This document shows, one piece after another, positions 8,693 to 17,193 of a stretch of DNA of 64,000 nucleotides; within the stretch, counting starts at the first letter, position 1, and the number at the start of each line of letters is the position of its first letter. The notes below the pieces were generated by a model, which worked only from the letters and a program-made list of their open reading frames with translations, did no database searches and had not been told where the DNA came from. The stretch is from JBCBDX01 sp038529265. Lineage in GTDB: Bacteria; Pseudomonadota; Alphaproteobacteria; Rhizobiales; Rhizobiaceae. The stretch is from assembly GCA_038529265.1 (NCBI GenBank), contig JBCBDX010000007.1, positions 122,550 to 186,549 on the forward strand, in the 5' to 3' direction. The translations under genes were made by a program, and so were the position numbers.

Positions 8693-8721
8693 CGCCCGGC
8701 GAGTTTTCGCCGGGCGTTTTT
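8693..8721 (+). terminator. intrinsic terminator after clpA
   Basis: CGCCCGGCGA (8693-8702) pairs perfectly with TCGCCGGGCG (8707-8716) across a 4-base loop and is followed by TTTTT. It closes the clpS-clpA operon. Confidence 0.93.
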
Positions 8722-8774
8722 CCATGTCTGAGCCAATCCTCGTAAAAGCATTTTGGACATGCTAGCGCGCGGTC

Positions 8775-9515
8775 ATGATTGGCAAATCCGACAATTCAGC
8801 AGTAGCAAATAGCGCCGTGCATTGGTTCTTTGCTGGCCAGCGTTTGCTCCTATCGATTCCGGCAATCGTGCTGATGACGGCCTTCATCGGGTTTGCCGGC
8901 TTTGCCCGCGAAGTTGGTCTGCCAGCATGGCAAGCGATGCTGATCACGTTCGTCGTTTGGGCGTTGCCATCCAAGTTTCTTTTGGTCGCCGCCATCCAGT
9001 CTGGCTTTGGTCTGTTTGCAACATTTCTGACCGTGACGCTATCCGCCGCCCGCCTAATGCCAATGGTCGGTGCCCTCGTGCCTGAGATGCGTGGCCCAAA
9101 AACGCGAACCATAACGCTCCTTTTACTTTCGCATTTCGTTGCCATTACTGCTTGGGTGATTTCGATGGAGCGGCTGCGCGATGTTCCGCGTGATCATCGC
9201 ACGGTATTTTTCGCGGGTTTCGCAATAAGCCTGAACTTGGCTTGCGTAGCAATTGTCGGGTCGGTCTATGTGCTCGCGCCAAGCCTGCCGGAGATTGTGT
9301 TGGCAGCGCTCTTTTTCCTGACGCCAACCTATTTCTTATGCTCGCTCTGGGGGTCGGCGCGTGAGCAGGCTGGCCATGTCGCAATGGTTTCCGGACTGGT
9401 TATGGCACCACTGATATATTCGTTTGCGCCATCGTACGGCATATTGGTCACCGGGGCGATCGCGGGAACCGGAGCGTTTGTCTTCCATATTCTGCAGAAG
9501 CGGCGCGCGGCATGA
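8775..9515 (+). CDS. azlC: AzlC-type amino-acid exporter, large subunit
   Basis: A 246-residue inner-membrane protein with several hydrophobic segments. GFAREVGLPAWQAMLITFVVW, the segment around SAARLMPMVGALVPEMRG, and FFLTPTYF match the AzlC/YgaZ family. These proteins pair with a small AzlD/YgaH subunit to export branched-chain amino acids. The gene directly overlaps azlD (ATGA), which supports a two-subunit transporter. ATG 8775 gives an N-terminus of about 20 polar residues before the first membrane helix. The substrate in this organism is not determined by the sequence. Confidence 0.9.
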   Translation: MIGKSDNSAVANSAVHWFFAGQRLLLSIPAIVLMTAFIGFAGFAREVGLPAWQAMLITFVVWALPSKFLLVAAIQSGFGLFATFLTVTLSAARLMPMVGALVPEMRGPKTRTITLLLLSHFVAITAWVISMERLRDVPRDHRTVFFAGFAISLNLACVAIVGSVYVLAPSLPEIVLAALFFLTPTYFLCSLWGSAREQAGHVAMVSGLVMAPLIYSFAPSYGILVTGAIAGTGAFVFHILQKRRAA

Positions 9516-9865
9516 CGTTTGATGCTTTTGACAGCGTTGTTTGGCAGTTGGCCTTTATCTTCGTCGGCGGTTGGCTTGCCACTGATATCTGGCGTTGGTC
9601 AGGCGTATTGCTTGGCAATCGACTGCAAGATGAAAGCGATTTGCTGGTATTCGTGCGCTGCATTGCGACCGGTCTGGTGGCAGCGGTAATTGCACAATTA
9701 ATTGTCTACCCCTCAGGTGCGCTGGGGCGGGAAACTGAGGCAGGGCTTCGTATTGCGGCAGCCCTGATTGGTTTCGTGGCTTATCTGTCTTGCGGCAAAA
9801 AGGTTGCTGTTGGGGTTGGTATCAGTCTGCTGGTGCTATCCTTGGGCATCTATTTGAATATCTAG
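9512..9865 (+). CDS. azlD: AzlD-type amino-acid exporter, small subunit
   Basis: A 117-residue hydrophobic protein with about four membrane segments, the partner of AzlC. It starts within the azlC stop (ATGA overlap), a classic sign of coupled translation and a stoichiometric complex. It is slightly longer than common AzlD proteins (about 100-110 residues). Its stop overlaps the 3' end of the HIT gene on the opposite strand by four bases, so no terminator fits between the convergent units. Confidence 0.85.
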   Translation: MTFDAFDSVVWQLAFIFVGGWLATDIWRWSGVLLGNRLQDESDLLVFVRCIATGLVAAVIAQLIVYPSGALGRETEAGLRIAAALIGFVAYLSCGKKVAVGVGISLLVLSLGIYLNI

Positions 9866-10290
9866 AGGTCACCCAAGGCGGCTTTTAGCTTCTCACAATT
9901 AGCACCAAGGATACCCTGATCTTCCATCTGCCCATTATGCGCTTTCAACGGCATGCCGTCGTGCCGTGGAATTACATGAAAGTGCAGGTGAAAAACTGAC
10001 TGTCCCCCAGCGGCCTCGTTGAACTGCTGAACGGTAATTCCATCAGCGGCAAAAGCAGCTTTCGATGCTTTTGCAATGCGTTGGGTGGTCGCAATTACAG
10101 CACCAAGCACCATGGGATCAGCATCCAGAATATTGCGCGAAGGTGACTTTGGGATCACGAGTGCGTGGCCATCCGCTTGTGGCATGACATCCATTATGAC
10201 CAGCACATCTTCGTCTTCATAAACCTTGTGTGATGGTATTTCGCCGCGGATGATCTTGGCGAAAATATTGTCGGTGTCATAGGCATTCAT
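9862..10290 (-). CDS. HIT family nucleotide hydrolase (HinT-like)
   Basis: A 142-residue soluble protein. Histidine-triad enzymes hydrolyse nucleoside phosphoramidates or related AMP conjugates. The signature H-x-H-x-H is at residues 101-105 (FHLHFHVIPRHDG), with the N-terminal FAKIIRGEIPSHKVYEDEDVL block typical of HinT. It is the last gene of a minus-strand run ridA, GDPD, GNAT, HIT, four bases after the GNAT gene. The exact substrate is unknown. Confidence 0.93.
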   Translation of the reverse strand: MNAYDTDNIFAKIIRGEIPSHKVYEDEDVLVIMDVMPQADGHALVIPKSPSRNILDADPMVLGAVIATTQRIAKASKAAFAADGITVQQFNEAAGGQSVFHLHFHVIPRHDGMPLKAHNGQMEDQGILGANCEKLKAALGDL

Positions 10291-10294
10291 GGCT

Positions 10295-11530
10295 TCAGCT
10301 TTCAGCGGGATTGGATGGGTCTTTCTTCTTGAAGGGGGCTGCTTTCGTCAAGATTTTCCCGAACTGTTCCACGTCACTTCGCTCATGCTCAAGGTAGTCA
10401 GCTATCGCGCGACGAAATCCTTCATGTGGGATGTAGTGAGCAGAATGGGTCGTAACGGGCACATATCCGCGTGCCAACTTATGCTCACCCTGCGCGCCAG
10501 CTTCGACGACCTTCAGCCCATGTTCGATCGCGAAATCAATGGCTTGGTGGTAGCAAACTTCAAAGTGGAGGAAGGGATGGTGTTCAACACATCCCCAATG
10601 GCGCCCGAATATTGTATCTGAACCGATAAAGTTGATCGCTCCGGCGATGTGACGACCATTGCGCTTCGCCATAACCAATAAAACATCATCTGACATGCGC
10701 TCAGCAATCAAAGAAAAGAAAGTGCGTGTCAGGTAGGGCCGCCCCCACTTGCGATTGCCGGTGTCGGTGTAAAAGGCAAAGAAAGTATCCAAAACACTTT
10801 CATTAAGATCGCTGCCGGTCAGCCATTCGATCTCGATTCCGTTCGACTTTGCACTCTCGCGTTCCTTTTTCAGGTTCTTGCGTTTGCGCGATGACAGGCC
10901 GTCCAAAAAATCACTGTAGCTGCCATAGCCTGCATTCTGAAAATGGAACTGCTGATCGGTTCGGTGCAAGAAACCGCACTTTCCCATTGCATCCACATCG
11001 GCGTTCGTTGCAAATGTCACATGGGCGGAAGATAGCCCCATCTTTTCAGACAATTGTGCGATCGCCGAAGCCAAAGCGACCCGTCCCGCTTCTGGATTGA
11101 TAGTAGGTGATGTCAAAAGGCGTGGTCCAGTTGCTGGTGTGAACGGAACCGAGGATTGCAATTTCGGATAGTAGCGCCCGCCAGCGCGCTCAAAAGCGTC
11201 GGCCCACGCGTGGTCAAAGACATACTCACCTTGACTGTGCGACTTTAAGTAACCTGTAGCGCCGCCGAGTAAGTTGCCGTTTTCATCTTCCAGCAAAAGG
11301 TGTTGCCCGTACCAGCCGGTCTCCCGAACCGCACTTCCGCTTTCTTCCAATGCGGAAAGGAAAGTGTGGGTTAAGAATGGATTATATGCAGCCGTTTCGC
11401 TTGCTTTGTTGGCTCCATTGAGAGCGTTCCATTCGCGCTGGGGGATGTCTATGAAACTATCCACTACTCGAACGTGGAACGCCGAGCTATCTGCATTTGC
11501 TACGCTATCGGTTTCGCTTGGCGTGGTCAT
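10295..11530 (-). CDS. GNAT-like acyltransferase of the COG3146 / DUF482 family
   Basis: A 411-residue soluble protein with the fold of FemX/GNAT-type transferases. Motifs NPFLTHTFLSALEESGS, FDHAWADAFERAGG..YYPKLQ, SSRKRKNLKKERE, YTDTGNRKWGRPYLTR and AGAQGEHKLARGY(V/E)P-like match the COG3146 'predicted N-acyltransferase' family, once annotated as peptidoglycan-related. Substrate and product are not established for the family. It lies in the ridA-GDPD-GNAT-HIT run, 45 bases downstream of the GDPD gene. Confidence 0.85.
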   Translation of the reverse strand: MTTPSETDSVANADSSAFHVRVVDSFIDIPQREWNALNGANKASETAAYNPFLTHTFLSALEESGSAVRETGWYGQHLLLEDENGNLLGGATGYLKSHSQGEYVFDHAWADAFERAGGRYYPKLQSSVPFTPATGPRLLTSPTINPEAGRVALASAIAQLSEKMGLSSAHVTFATNADVDAMGKCGFLHRTDQQFHFQNAGYGSYSDFLDGLSSRKRKNLKKERESAKSNGIEIEWLTGSDLNESVLDTFFAFYTDTGNRKWGRPYLTRTFFSLIAERMSDDVLLVMAKRNGRHIAGAINFIGSDTIFGRHWGCVEHHPFLHFEVCYHQAIDFAIEHGLKVVEAGAQGEHKLARGYVPVTTHSAHYIPHEGFRRAIADYLEHERSDVEQFGKILTKAAPFKKKDPSNPAES

Positions 11531-11575
11531 TTAACAGCAGATATTGCACTGCAGCGGGCGTACAAGGCTGACAGC

Positions 11576-12298
11576 TTAAAATTGGGACCGGGGGCGAAAG
11601 CCTTCAAAGGTAATTTGATCTGCATGAGCGTATGCGTGTTCGGCTTGTTCTTCGTTGTGAACAGTCCAAGTGATGATTGGTTTGCCAAGAGCGCGCATGT
11701 CTCGCACGAATGCATTGGGCAGCCCATGGACATGATATGAAATAAAATCGATGCTCATATCGAGTGCGATGCGGTGTTGATCAAGCGCAAGTACGCCAAT
11801 GCCCTCCGCCGTAAGGCCGACAGGGCAGGTAACCTTCTCACCGCGAAGCTTGGCGATCAGATCTTGCGAAAAAGACATGACCGCAACCGAACCAGCATAG
11901 TCCGAGACGCAACGTGCGACGCTTTCGGCCAGCAGCACATTGCGTACGGAATTTTCTTTAAGTTCTATAACGACCGGCACACGACCAGCAATTAATGTAA
12001 GAATTTGATCAAGCGTTTCAGCTGTGTCGTTGCTTATACCGATATTTGTGCTGGCAAGCGTTTCGGCAGACTGCCCATGCACCGGACCAGAGCGTGAGGT
12101 AAGACGATCAAGCGTATCGTCATGGAAGACGACAGCCCGACCGTCTGATGATAATTGGACGTCCAGCTCGATACCGTATCCACTGTCGATGGCAGCAAGG
12201 AAAGCAGTTCGCGTGTTTTCAAATATCTGCTTGTTGCCATCATGCAAACCGCGATGCGCAATAGGATTTTTGACCAGTGCTAAAAGTGCGGGATGCAT
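11576..12298 (-). CDS. glycerophosphodiester phosphodiesterase
   Basis: A 240-residue cytoplasmic TIM-barrel enzyme that splits glycerophosphodiesters into glycerol-3-phosphate and an alcohol. The catalytic set is visible: H15-R16 in NPIAHRGLHD, E27-N28, E44-x-D46 in GIELDVQLS, and H59-D60 in VVFHDDTLDRLT. E112-like VIELKEN and the late SFSQDLIAKL segment also match. No signal peptide is present, as in UgpQ. The ATG overlaps the TAA of the preceding ridA-like gene by one base. No glycerol-phosphate transporter genes are next to it, so the assignment to UgpQ proper is open. Confidence 0.9.
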   Translation of the reverse strand: MHPALLALVKNPIAHRGLHDGNKQIFENTRTAFLAAIDSGYGIELDVQLSSDGRAVVFHDDTLDRLTSRSGPVHGQSAETLASTNIGISNDTAETLDQILTLIAGRVPVVIELKENSVRNVLLAESVARCVSDYAGSVAVMSFSQDLIAKLRGEKVTCPVGLTAEGIGVLALDQHRIALDMSIDFISYHVHGLPNAFVRDMRALGKPIITWTVHNEEQAEHAYAHADQITFEGFRPRSQF

Positions 12299-12762
12299 TA
12301 TTTGCAGGCGATGATGGCTTCGATTTCTACAGGAGCCTGCATGGGTAAGGACGGAACTCCAACCGCCGAACGGGCGTGTCGGCCAGCGTCTCCCAACACA
12401 TCAACGAGGAAATCCGATGCGCCATTGGCCACGAAATGCTGTTCGGAAAACTCTGGGGTGCTGGCAACAAAAACCGTGATCTTCAAAATCTCCCTGATTT
12501 TGTCGAGATCACCCAAGGCAGACTTGGCTTGCATTAAAATGTTGATGGCGCACCATCTTGCTGCTTCTTGGCCAGTCGGTACATCGACACTGTCGCCCAA
12601 AATGCCGGCCGCAAACAATGCGCCATCCTTGAACGGCAGTTGGCCTGATGTGAGCAAAAGATCGCCATGAGGCTTTACCGGCACGTAGTTGGCAAGGGGG
12701 GCAGTGGCCCGGGGAAGTTGAACGCCCAAATCTGAAAGTTTTTGCTCTATGGAACCTGTCAT
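12298..12762 (-). CDS. RidA family (YjgF/YER057c/UK114) protein
   Basis: A 154-residue protein. RidA proteins deaminate reactive enamine/imine intermediates made by PLP enzymes. The conserved C-terminal block with Arg, ARSAVGVPSLPMQAPVEIEAI, and LLLTSGQLPFKDG near residue 47 identify the family; the long form (about 150 residues) is the COG0251 subgroup common in rhizobia. ATG 12762 has GAGGG about 10 bases upstream and is preferred to a TTG at 12792. It is the first gene of the minus-strand run with GDPD, GNAT and HIT genes. A catalytic role is inferred from the Arg only. Confidence 0.88.
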   Translation of the reverse strand: MTGSIEQKLSDLGVQLPRATAPLANYVPVKPHGDLLLTSGQLPFKDGALFAAGILGDSVDVPTGQEAARWCAINILMQAKSALGDLDKIREILKITVFVASTPEFSEQHFVANGASDFLVDVLGDAGRHARSAVGVPSLPMQAPVEIEAIIACK

Positions 12763-12873
12763 ATGTATGTGACCCTCGCTTAAAGCTTCCAAGGAATGGA
12801 AATGTTTACGAAGCCGTCATATTACGCCTCGCTTCTGCCATTTGCAGCCTTATACTAATAAGCAGACCTGACA

Positions 12874-13692
12874 ATGAAGTTCGAAATGTCTTTGAAACGC
12901 TTTTCCCTTTGCGCAGCGCTCAGCGTTGCTACAATTGTGCCCTTAGCTGCAACGCCACTTCAACCGCACCGTGCAGTTTACGATGTTGACCTGGCCAGCG
13001 CCACAGATCGCAGCGGCATATCAACGATGCGGGGACGCATGGTCTATGAGTTTCGAGGCGCAGAGTGTGAAGGCTACACGACCAACTTCCGTTTTGTAAC
13101 GCAAATTGGCACGCGCGGAGAGCGCCGGGTCACTGACCAGCAGACCACAACCTTTGAGGCCGCTGACGGCAGCCTTTTCCGTTTTGTAACCAAGACATTT
13201 GTCGATGATATTGAGGATCGATCTGTCGAAGGCACTGCAATGGCAGAAGAGGGCGGGCTTGTGGTGGAATTATCAGGTCCGGCAGGTGGCACGATTGAAT
13301 TGGAAAAAGCGCTATTTCCAACTGCGCATATGCTAAAGGTGCTGGAGCGTGCCAGTGCTGGCGAGCGCTTCTTTGAGCAACCGATTTTCGATGGCTCTGA
13401 AGACGGCGACAGCATTGTCACAACGTCGGTGGTCGTGGGACCTGAAAAGGATGCTGCCGGTGATGACAAAGAGGCGACCGTCGATCCGATCTTGACAGAA
13501 AACAGCTATCGCAACATCTCGATTGCCTACTTCAATTCTTCAAACGCAACCGGTGAGGGAACACCCGATTATCGTATTGCGTTCAAAATGCTGGAAAATG
13601 GCATTACCCGAGACCTTGATATGGATTACGGTGACTTCGCGTTGAAAGGCATATTGACCGATCTGGAATTGCTGCCGACGTCTGACTGCTAG
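12874..13692 (+). CDS. eipB: EipB-like cell-envelope integrity protein (DUF1849)
   Basis: A 272-residue secreted protein with a signal peptide of about 28 residues (LKRFSLCAALSVATIVPLAA, then TPLQPHRAVYDVDLA). HRAVYDVDL and a beta-strand-rich body match DUF1849. In Brucella the family member EipB forms a periplasmic beta-spiral needed for envelope integrity and is held by a disulfide between a Cys near position 69 and the C-terminal Cys. The same pair is present here at C65 and C272 (the last residue). It stands alone upstream of rpsB. Its role is inferred from the Brucella protein. Confidence 0.85.
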   Translation: MKFEMSLKRFSLCAALSVATIVPLAATPLQPHRAVYDVDLASATDRSGISTMRGRMVYEFRGAECEGYTTNFRFVTQIGTRGERRVTDQQTTTFEAADGSLFRFVTKTFVDDIEDRSVEGTAMAEEGGLVVELSGPAGGTIELEKALFPTAHMLKVLERASAGERFFEQPIFDGSEDGDSIVTTSVVVGPEKDAAGDDKEATVDPILTENSYRNISIAYFNSSNATGEGTPDYRIAFKMLENGITRDLDMDYGDFALKGILTDLELLPTSDC

Positions 13693-13844
13693 TATCACAG
13701 CTATTGCATTTATGAATTATTGGCGCTAAGCGCCGCTTCATTCCACACACGGAGATCGGCTCTGTTCGGGAGAAATCCAACAGCGCCACCGGTTGCGGTT
13801 CGCCGCTCTTGCTCCGTGGAGGTTAAACCGGAAAGGAAAAAGAA

Positions 13845-14651
13845 ATGGCGCTGCCAGAATTCAGCATGCGTCAGCTTTTGGAAGCTGGCGTACACTTTGG
13901 TCACCAGACCCACCGTTGGAACCCGAAGATGTCAAAGTTCATCTTCGGCGACCGGAACAACATACATATTATCGATCTGTCACAAACGGTACCGCTTCTT
14001 GAGCAAGCACTTAAGAAAGTGTCTGATACCGTAGCTGGCGGTGGCCGTGTGCTCTTCGTTGGTACAAAACGCCAAGCATCTGAAATCGTTGCTGATGCTG
14101 CCTCTCGTTCCGCGCAATATTATGTCAATGCCCGCTGGCTAGGTGGCATGCTGACCAACTGGAAGACGATTTCCAACTCAATTGCCCGCCTGCGTAAACT
14201 TGAAGAGTTGATGGCTGGCGAAGCGCAGGGCTTTACCAAAAAAGAACGTCTCAATCTTGAGCGTGAAATGGAAAAGCTGACACGTGCGCTTGGCGGCATC
14301 AAGGATATGGGTGGTATACCCGACCTGATGTTCGTTATCGATACAAACAAGGAAGCAATCGCCATTCAGGAAGCGCATCGCCTTGGTATTCCTGTCGTTG
14401 CTATCGTTGACTCAAACTGTGACCCGGACGTGGTTGACTTTCCGATCCCGGGCAATGACGACGCAGCACGCGCGATCTCCATTTATTGCGATCTGATCGG
14501 CAAGGCCTGCATCGACGGCATTGCACGCCAACAGGGCGCTTCTGGCGTTGATATTGGCGCCATGGAAGAGGCACCTGTGGAAGAAGCGCTGCTCGAAGAA
14601 GCGGCTACCGCAGATGCAAGCGAAGCGGCAACGACTGAGGCAGCGCAATAA
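13845..14651 (+). CDS. rpsB: 30S ribosomal protein S2
   Basis: A 268-residue protein with the S2 signatures LLEAGVHFGHQTHRWNPKM, NIHIIDLSQT and DTNKEAIAIQEAHRLGIPVVAIVDSNCDPD. An acidic Ala/Glu tail from about residue 240 extends it beyond the E. coli protein (241 residues), as is usual in rhizobia. The start is fixed by GGAAAGGAAAAAGAA before ATG. Its 150-base leader contains a short GGCGC-TAA-GCGCC hairpin (13722-13734). rpsB is followed by tsf, as in nearly all bacteria, with a 145-base gap. Confidence 0.98.
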   Translation: MALPEFSMRQLLEAGVHFGHQTHRWNPKMSKFIFGDRNNIHIIDLSQTVPLLEQALKKVSDTVAGGGRVLFVGTKRQASEIVADAASRSAQYYVNARWLGGMLTNWKTISNSIARLRKLEELMAGEAQGFTKKERLNLEREMEKLTRALGGIKDMGGIPDLMFVIDTNKEAIAIQEAHRLGIPVVAIVDSNCDPDVVDFPIPGNDDAARAISIYCDLIGKACIDGIARQQGASGVDIGAMEEAPVEEALLEEAATADASEAATTEAAQ

Positions 14652-14658
14652 GCTCTTG

Positions 14659-14690
14659 AGGGTGCGCAAATTCGAAATTGCGCCCCTTCA
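14659..14690 (+). terminator. imperfect hairpin between rpsB and tsf
   Basis: GGGTGCGCAA and TTGCGCCCC pair with one bulged T around an AT-rich loop, followed by TTCATTC. It could be a leaky terminator or attenuator that sets the S2:EF-Ts ratio, or a processing site. The T-run is weak, so confidence is low. Confidence 0.35.
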
Positions 14691-14796
14691 TTCTCCCGTC
14701 ACAGGGCGAACTTAAGCACCCGCAAAAGAGTGATTCTCCCAATTGACCGGCAGGCTAACGCAACCGGCGAACATTAGAACAAAAAAGAGGCACAAG

Positions 14797-15720
14797 ATGA
14801 GCATTTCAGCTGCACTCGTGAAGCAACTGCGCGAGGCGACCGGCGCAGGCATGATGGATTGTAAAAAGGCGCTCCAGGAAACTGATGGTGATCTGGAAGC
14901 AGCGATTGATTGGCTGCGATCCAAGGGCATTGCCAAAGCTGAGAAAAAGTCCGGCCGTACAGCTGCAGAAGGGCTTGTTGGCGTAAAAGGCCAAGGCAAC
15001 GAAGCTGTCGTCATCGAAATCAACTCCGAAACCGATTTTGTTGCGCGTAACGATGCTTTCCAGGAACTCGTTGGCAACGTAGCAACTGTTGCCCTGACTA
15101 CTGACGGTACTGCTGATGCAGTTTCAGCAGCTGGTTACGCTGATAGTGGCAAAAGCGTTGAAGAGGCCATCAAAGACGCCGTTGCTACGATTGGCGAGAA
15201 CATGAACTTGCGCCGCTCGGAGAAACTGACTGTCGCAAACGGTGCGGTCGCCAGCTATGTGCACAACGCCGCAGCAACGGATATGGGTAAACTGGGCGTT
15301 CTGGTTGGTATTGAAACTGAAGGCGATGCTGCCGCAGCAGCAACAATTGGCCGCCAGATCGCCATGCACGTAGCAGCAACAAACCCGATGTCAGTCGATG
15401 TAACTGACTTGAACCCTGACGCCGTGGAACGCGAAAAAGCGATCTTCACAGAACAGGCCCGTGAGTCTGGTAAACCCGATAACATCATCGAGAAGATGAT
15501 CGAAGGCCGCTTGCGAAAGTTTTACGAGGAAGTCTGCTTGGTAAAACAGTCTTTCGTTATCAATCCGGATATGTCTGTCGAGCAGGCTTTGAAAGAAGCT
15601 GAAAAAGAGATCGGCGCACCTGCTAAAATCACTTCTTTCGTCCGCTTCGCCCTTGGCGAAGGCATTGAAAAGGAAGAAGAAGATTTTGCAGCAGAGGTTG
15701 CAGCCGCTGCTAAAGGCTAA
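14797..15720 (+). CDS. tsf: elongation factor Ts
   Basis: A 307-residue guanine-nucleotide exchange factor for EF-Tu. The N-terminal UBA-like block (LVKQLREATGAGMMDCKKAL) and the exchange motif NSETDFVARNDAF, about residues 77-89, are intact. ATG 14797 has AGAGG at about 8 bases; an upstream in-frame ATG at 14743 lacks a ribosome site and family similarity. A GTTTTGC/GCAAAAC hairpin begins 9 bases after the stop, followed by a longer terminator-like hairpin. Confidence 0.98.
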   Translation: MSISAALVKQLREATGAGMMDCKKALQETDGDLEAAIDWLRSKGIAKAEKKSGRTAAEGLVGVKGQGNEAVVIEINSETDFVARNDAFQELVGNVATVALTTDGTADAVSAAGYADSGKSVEEAIKDAVATIGENMNLRRSEKLTVANGAVASYVHNAAATDMGKLGVLVGIETEGDAAAAATIGRQIAMHVAATNPMSVDVTDLNPDAVEREKAIFTEQARESGKPDNIIEKMIEGRLRKFYEEVCLVKQSFVINPDMSVEQALKEAEKEIGAPAKITSFVRFALGEGIEKEEEDFAAEVAAAAKG

Positions 15721-15758
15721 AACCAGCGCGTTTTGCGTGCAAAACTGAATTCACAATG

Positions 15759-15792
15759 GGGCATCGCGTGACAACGCGGTGCCCTTGTTGTA
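15759..15792 (+). terminator. terminator-like hairpin between tsf and pyrH
   Basis: GGGCATCGCGT (15759-15769) pairs with ACGCGGTGCCC (15774-15784) over 11 pairs, with one G-T wobble and a GACA loop, followed by TTGTTGT. It would separate rpsB-tsf from pyrH-frr transcription at least in part. The T-run is interrupted, so termination may be incomplete. Confidence 0.65.
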
Positions 15793-15828
15793 TCGGCTGT
15801 TTGACTCACGCAACACGTACAGATTCTC

Positions 15829-16551
15829 ATGCCTGAAAACGTTAAATACAAGCGCGTCTTGCTCAAGGTTTCAGGCGAGGCTTTGATGGGTGCGCAAGGC
15901 TTTGGGATCGATGTGGAGGTCGCTGATAGGATAGCTGCTGACATAAAAGCAGCTGTCGACATGGGCGTCCAAGTCTCTATCGTCATTGGCGGCGGCAACA
16001 TTTTTAGGGGCGTGGCTGTCGCTTCGCGTGGCGGTGACCGCGTCACCGGTGACCATATGGGCATGCTCGCCACCGTCATTAACTCGTTGGCACTCAGAAC
16101 ATCATTGGTCAAACAGGGTTTGGACGCGGTGGTGTTTTCCGCCATTTCCATGCCCGAATTGTGCGAGAGTTTTTCGCAACGCAAAGCAATGTGGAGCATC
16201 GAACAGGGGCGTGTTGTTATTTTTGCAGGTGGTACAGGCAATCCGTATTTTACGACTGATAGCGCGGCTGCGCTGCGCGCCGCTGAAATTAATGCCGATG
16301 CTCTGATGAAGGGTACGCAAGTGGACGGCATTTATGACGCCGATCCCAAAACGCATCCCGATGCGGTGCGGTTTGACAGGATAACCCACAATGAGGTTCT
16401 CGCCCGCGGTTTGGAGGTCATGGACGTCGCAGCAGTAGCGTTGACCCGGGAAAACAAAATCCCCATCGTGGTGTTTTCCATACATAACAAGGGTGGGTTT
16501 GTTGACGTGTTACGCGGCCATGGTCGTTGTACGACTGTTTCTGATGAGTAA
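15829..16551 (+). CDS. pyrH: UMP kinase
   Basis: A 240-residue bacterial-type UMP kinase of the amino-acid kinase fold, making UDP from UMP and ATP. KRVLLKVSGEALMG, VIGGGNIFRG, GDHMGMLATVINSLAL, FAGGTGNPYFTTDSAAALRA and TQVDGIYDADP are the family blocks. Length equals the E. coli enzyme (241). It sits between tsf and frr as in most proteobacteria. A hairpin precedes it, so it may have its own promoter in the roughly 45 bases left. Confidence 0.98.
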   Translation: MPENVKYKRVLLKVSGEALMGAQGFGIDVEVADRIAADIKAAVDMGVQVSIVIGGGNIFRGVAVASRGGDRVTGDHMGMLATVINSLALRTSLVKQGLDAVVFSAISMPELCESFSQRKAMWSIEQGRVVIFAGGTGNPYFTTDSAAALRAAEINADALMKGTQVDGIYDADPKTHPDAVRFDRITHNEVLARGLEVMDVAAVALTRENKIPIVVFSIHNKGGFVDVLRGHGRCTTVSDE

Positions 16552-16586
16552 GGCACAAAAGTGCTAGTTGGTTGAAGGTAGGTTAG

Positions 16587-17147
16587 ATGAGCGCAGAATT
16601 TGACATGGCAGATATTGAGCGTCGAATGGAAGGCGCCATTTCGGCATTTTCGTCAGACCTTGGCGGTCTTCGCACGGGTAGGGCGTCTGCAAGCCTTTTA
16701 GATCCAATTACGGTTGAAGCTTATGGTAGCCCGATGCCCATAACTCAGGTGGCAAACGTTACCGTCCCGGAACCGCGTATGCTGGCCGTAAATGTTTGGG
16801 ATAAAGGAATGGTGGGTGCTGTTGAAAAAGCAATCCGAGAGTCGTCGCTAGGACTCAACCCGATGACGGATGGATCAACGGTACGGGTTCCATTGCCCGA
16901 GTTGAACGAGGAACGTCGCAAGGAACTTGTAAAAGTCGCTCACCAATATGCGGAAAATGCGCGGATTGCCGTGCGTCATGTGCGTCGAGATGCCATGGAC
17001 ACGCTCAAAAAGTTGGAAAAAGACGGCGATCTTGGGCAAGATGATAGTCGTGGACAGGCCGACGATGTTCAAAAGACAACAGACTCATTCGTCGAGCGTA
17101 TCGACGGTTTGTTAGCGAAAAAAGAAGAAGAAATCCTGCAAGTTTAG
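16587..17147 (+). CDS. frr: ribosome recycling factor
   Basis: A 186-residue factor that with EF-G splits post-termination ribosomes. Conserved blocks FSSDLGGLRTGRASASLLDPI, YGSPMPITQVANVTVPEPRML, IRESSLGLNP and NEERRKELVKVAHQYAE-ARIAVRHVRRDAMD are all present. Length is standard (185). Spacing of 35 bases to pyrH suggests one transcript. Confidence 0.98.
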   Translation: MSAEFDMADIERRMEGAISAFSSDLGGLRTGRASASLLDPITVEAYGSPMPITQVANVTVPEPRMLAVNVWDKGMVGAVEKAIRESSLGLNPMTDGSTVRVPLPELNEERRKELVKVAHQYAENARIAVRHVRRDAMDTLKKLEKDGDLGQDDSRGQADDVQKTTDSFVERIDGLLAKKEEEILQV

Positions 17148-17193
17148 CAGCTTGTGAGCACCAATACTGGCCGACCAACTGACGGATAGCCCA

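Noticed and set aside
13722..13734. GGCGC-TAA-GCGCC hairpin as eipB terminator
   Set aside because: The stem is only 5 bp and no T-run follows; too weak to list as a terminator.
15717..16331. 204-codon minus-strand open frame opposite pyrH
   Set aside because: pyrH motifs are complete on the plus strand; the antisense frame has no recognisable features.
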